From positions 1 through 14,354 of the forward strand of contig DCGF01000030.1 in the NCBI GenBank assembly GCA_002314555.1: DNA of 14,354 nucleotides. The letters run 5' to 3'. Below are positions 13,538-14,354 of the stretch, piece after piece. The DNA is from Ruminococcaceae bacterium UBA1785 (lineage in GTDB: Bacteria > Bacillota > Clostridia > Oscillospirales > Acutalibacteraceae). Numbering within the stretch: the stretch's first letter is position 1; every line of letters starts with the position of its first letter. The notes under the pieces were generated by a model. It worked only from the letters and a program-made list of their open reading frames with translations, had not been told where the DNA came from and did no database searches. The position numbers were made by a program, and so were the translations under genes.

Positions 13538-13554
13538 GTGAAACTTGTTACCGC
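13528..13554 (-). terminator. Hairpin terminator of the aminotransferase gene
   Basis: Minus strand: 12-bp stem GCGGTAACAAGT / ACTTGTTGCCGC with one T-G pair and a TTC loop, followed by TTTACTATTAT. It begins 7 bp beyond the aminotransferase stop codon. The hairpin is strong but the T-run is short and interrupted, so some read-through into the next operon is likely. Confidence 0.7.
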
Positions 13555-13560
13555 TAAAAC

Positions 13561-14354
13561 TTACTTTAAGAGTTTTTCTATTGCTGCAAGCTTAGTAGAA
13601 ATTATCAAAAGTTCTGTAGCATCTGATAGTTCTTCTACGCTTGGGAAAGATGGAGCAATACGAATATTAGTATCATCAGGGTCTTTTCCATAAGGGAAAG
13701 TCGCACCAACATTTGTAAGTTTAACTCCGCCCTCTTTGCAAAGCTCATAGACACGAGTTGCAGTACCTGGCATTACGTCTAAGCTGATAAAATATCCTCC
13801 GTTTGGATTACTCCATTTTGCGATTCCAAGACCAGCGAGTTCTTTGTTAAATGCTGAAAGAACAACCTCAAATCTTGGACTTATGATATCAGAGAGAATT
13901 GACATATGTCTCTTAACGCCATCGATATTTTTAAAGTACATTACATGACGAAGCTGGTTAGCCTTATCATATCCGATAGTCTGTTTTGCACATCTCTTCT
14001 TAATATAAGTAAGATTTTCTTCATTTGCAGCAAGTACAGCAACACCTGCGCCAGAGAAAGAAATCTTTGATGTACTAGCAAATTCTACTGCGCGACTAGG
14101 ATTACCAGCCTTTTCACACTCTGAGAGAATATCGAGGAGTTTATCCTCTTTGCCGAATAAATCATGTACGCAGTATGCGTTATCCCAAATTATTCTAAAG
14201 TCGTCAGCGGTATCCATAGCGGCGAGGCGCTTTACAGTCTCATCTGAATATGTAATTCCGGTTGGGTTTGAATACTTTGGAACACAGAACATACCTTTTA
14301 CGAGTGGATCTTTAGCGAGTGCCTCAACTTGATCCATGTCAGGACCAGTCTCGG
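13561..14354 (-). CDS. PLP-dependent aminotransferase (aspartate-aminotransferase-like), C-terminal part
   Basis: Fold-type I PLP enzyme. The reading frame stays open to the window edge (residues ETGPD precede the first visible Met), so 263 residues of the C-terminal part are seen and the N-terminus is missing. Visible active-site features are SNPTG, WDNAYCVHDL (Asp and Tyr contacting PLP), the Schiff-base lysine in STSKISFSGAG (codon 14065-14067), and the substrate-carboxylate arginine in NIRIAPSFPS. The pattern VPKYSNPTG with a TADDFRI segment resembles the unusual class I aspartate aminotransferases (Pfam Asp_aminotransf, PF12897) rather than classical AspC. Expected reaction: exchange of amino groups between an amino acid, probably aspartate, and 2-oxoglutarate in the cytosol. 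A terminator hairpin follows its stop codon. Confidence 0.88.
   Translation of the reverse strand, partial: ETGPDMDQVEALAKDPLVKGMFCVPKYSNPTGITYSDETVKRLAAMDTADDFRIIWDNAYCVHDLFGKEDKLLDILSECEKAGNPSRAVEFASTSKISFSGAGVAVLAANEENLTYIKKRCAKQTIGYDKANQLRHVMYFKNIDGVKRHMSILSDIISPRFEVVLSAFNKELAGLGIAKWSNPNGGYFISLDVMPGTATRVYELCKEGGVKLTNVGATFPYGKDPDDTNIRIAPSFPSVEELSDATELLIISTKLAAIEKLLK

Overview
The window is AT-rich bacterial chromosome, most likely from a Clostridia-class Firmicute and plausibly a Lachnospiraceae member. The grounds are strong AAGGAGG-type ribosome sites, sigma-A promoters with 17-bp spacers, hairpin/U-tract terminators, CCA-encoding tRNA genes, a zinc-ribbon membrane protein with a 'CPFCGA' motif, and GtrA, DUF2238 and DUF5662-type proteins. 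The genus is inferred, not demonstrated. I saw no phage, IS, CRISPR or plasmid features. No gene-free stretch exceeds 300 bases. The largest gap, about 215 bp at 5027-5240, holds two divergent promoters and an operator-like inverted repeat.

Layout. (1) 1-190, minus: two tRNA genes, Trp(CCA) cut by the window edge and a CAU tRNA that looks like Ile2, behind a perfect consensus promoter. (2) 214-3749, minus: a two-gene galactoside unit, a GH2 beta-galactosidase-like enzyme followed by an overlapping galactokinase gene. Its promoter is interleaved with the preceding terminator, and a palindrome sits over the predicted transcription start. (3) 3851-5026, minus: a family I.5-like lipase with apparently intact Ser-Asp-His and zinc residues but no signal peptide, with its own promoter and a 27-bp inverted repeat. 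(4) 5241-10215, plus: a tightly packed five-gene operon encoding a DUF2238-like membrane protein, a GT2-GtrA fusion glycosyltransferase, a membrane-anchored phosphodiester glycosidase (NAGPA/DUF2233-like), a membrane-anchored exported protein of unknown function, and a DUF5662 protein that starts at TTG. It ends in a strong bidirectional terminator. (5) 10271-13472, minus: a four-gene operon of membrane proteins, a zinc-ribbon single-pass protein, a related single-pass protein, a two-TM protein and a DUF4870-like protein with a long charged N-terminal tail. (6) 13561-14354, minus: the C-terminal part of a PLP-dependent aspartate-aminotransferase-like protein that continues past the window.

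How they may work together. Region 2 would split galactosides and phosphorylate the galactose; galT and galE are not in the window. Region 4 reads as a cell-surface glycan module, with polyprenyl-phosphate sugar synthesis and flipping (GT2-GtrA) linked to an extracytoplasmic enzyme acting on sugar phosphodiesters. Region 5 has no known function. Two of its exported domains share a motif around a Pro-Ser-x-Trp core and look like diverged paralogues, so it is the best candidate here for an undescribed envelope-associated system. Twice in the window (3782-3819 and 13509-13554) a gene's -35 element lies inside the terminator hairpin of the preceding gene.
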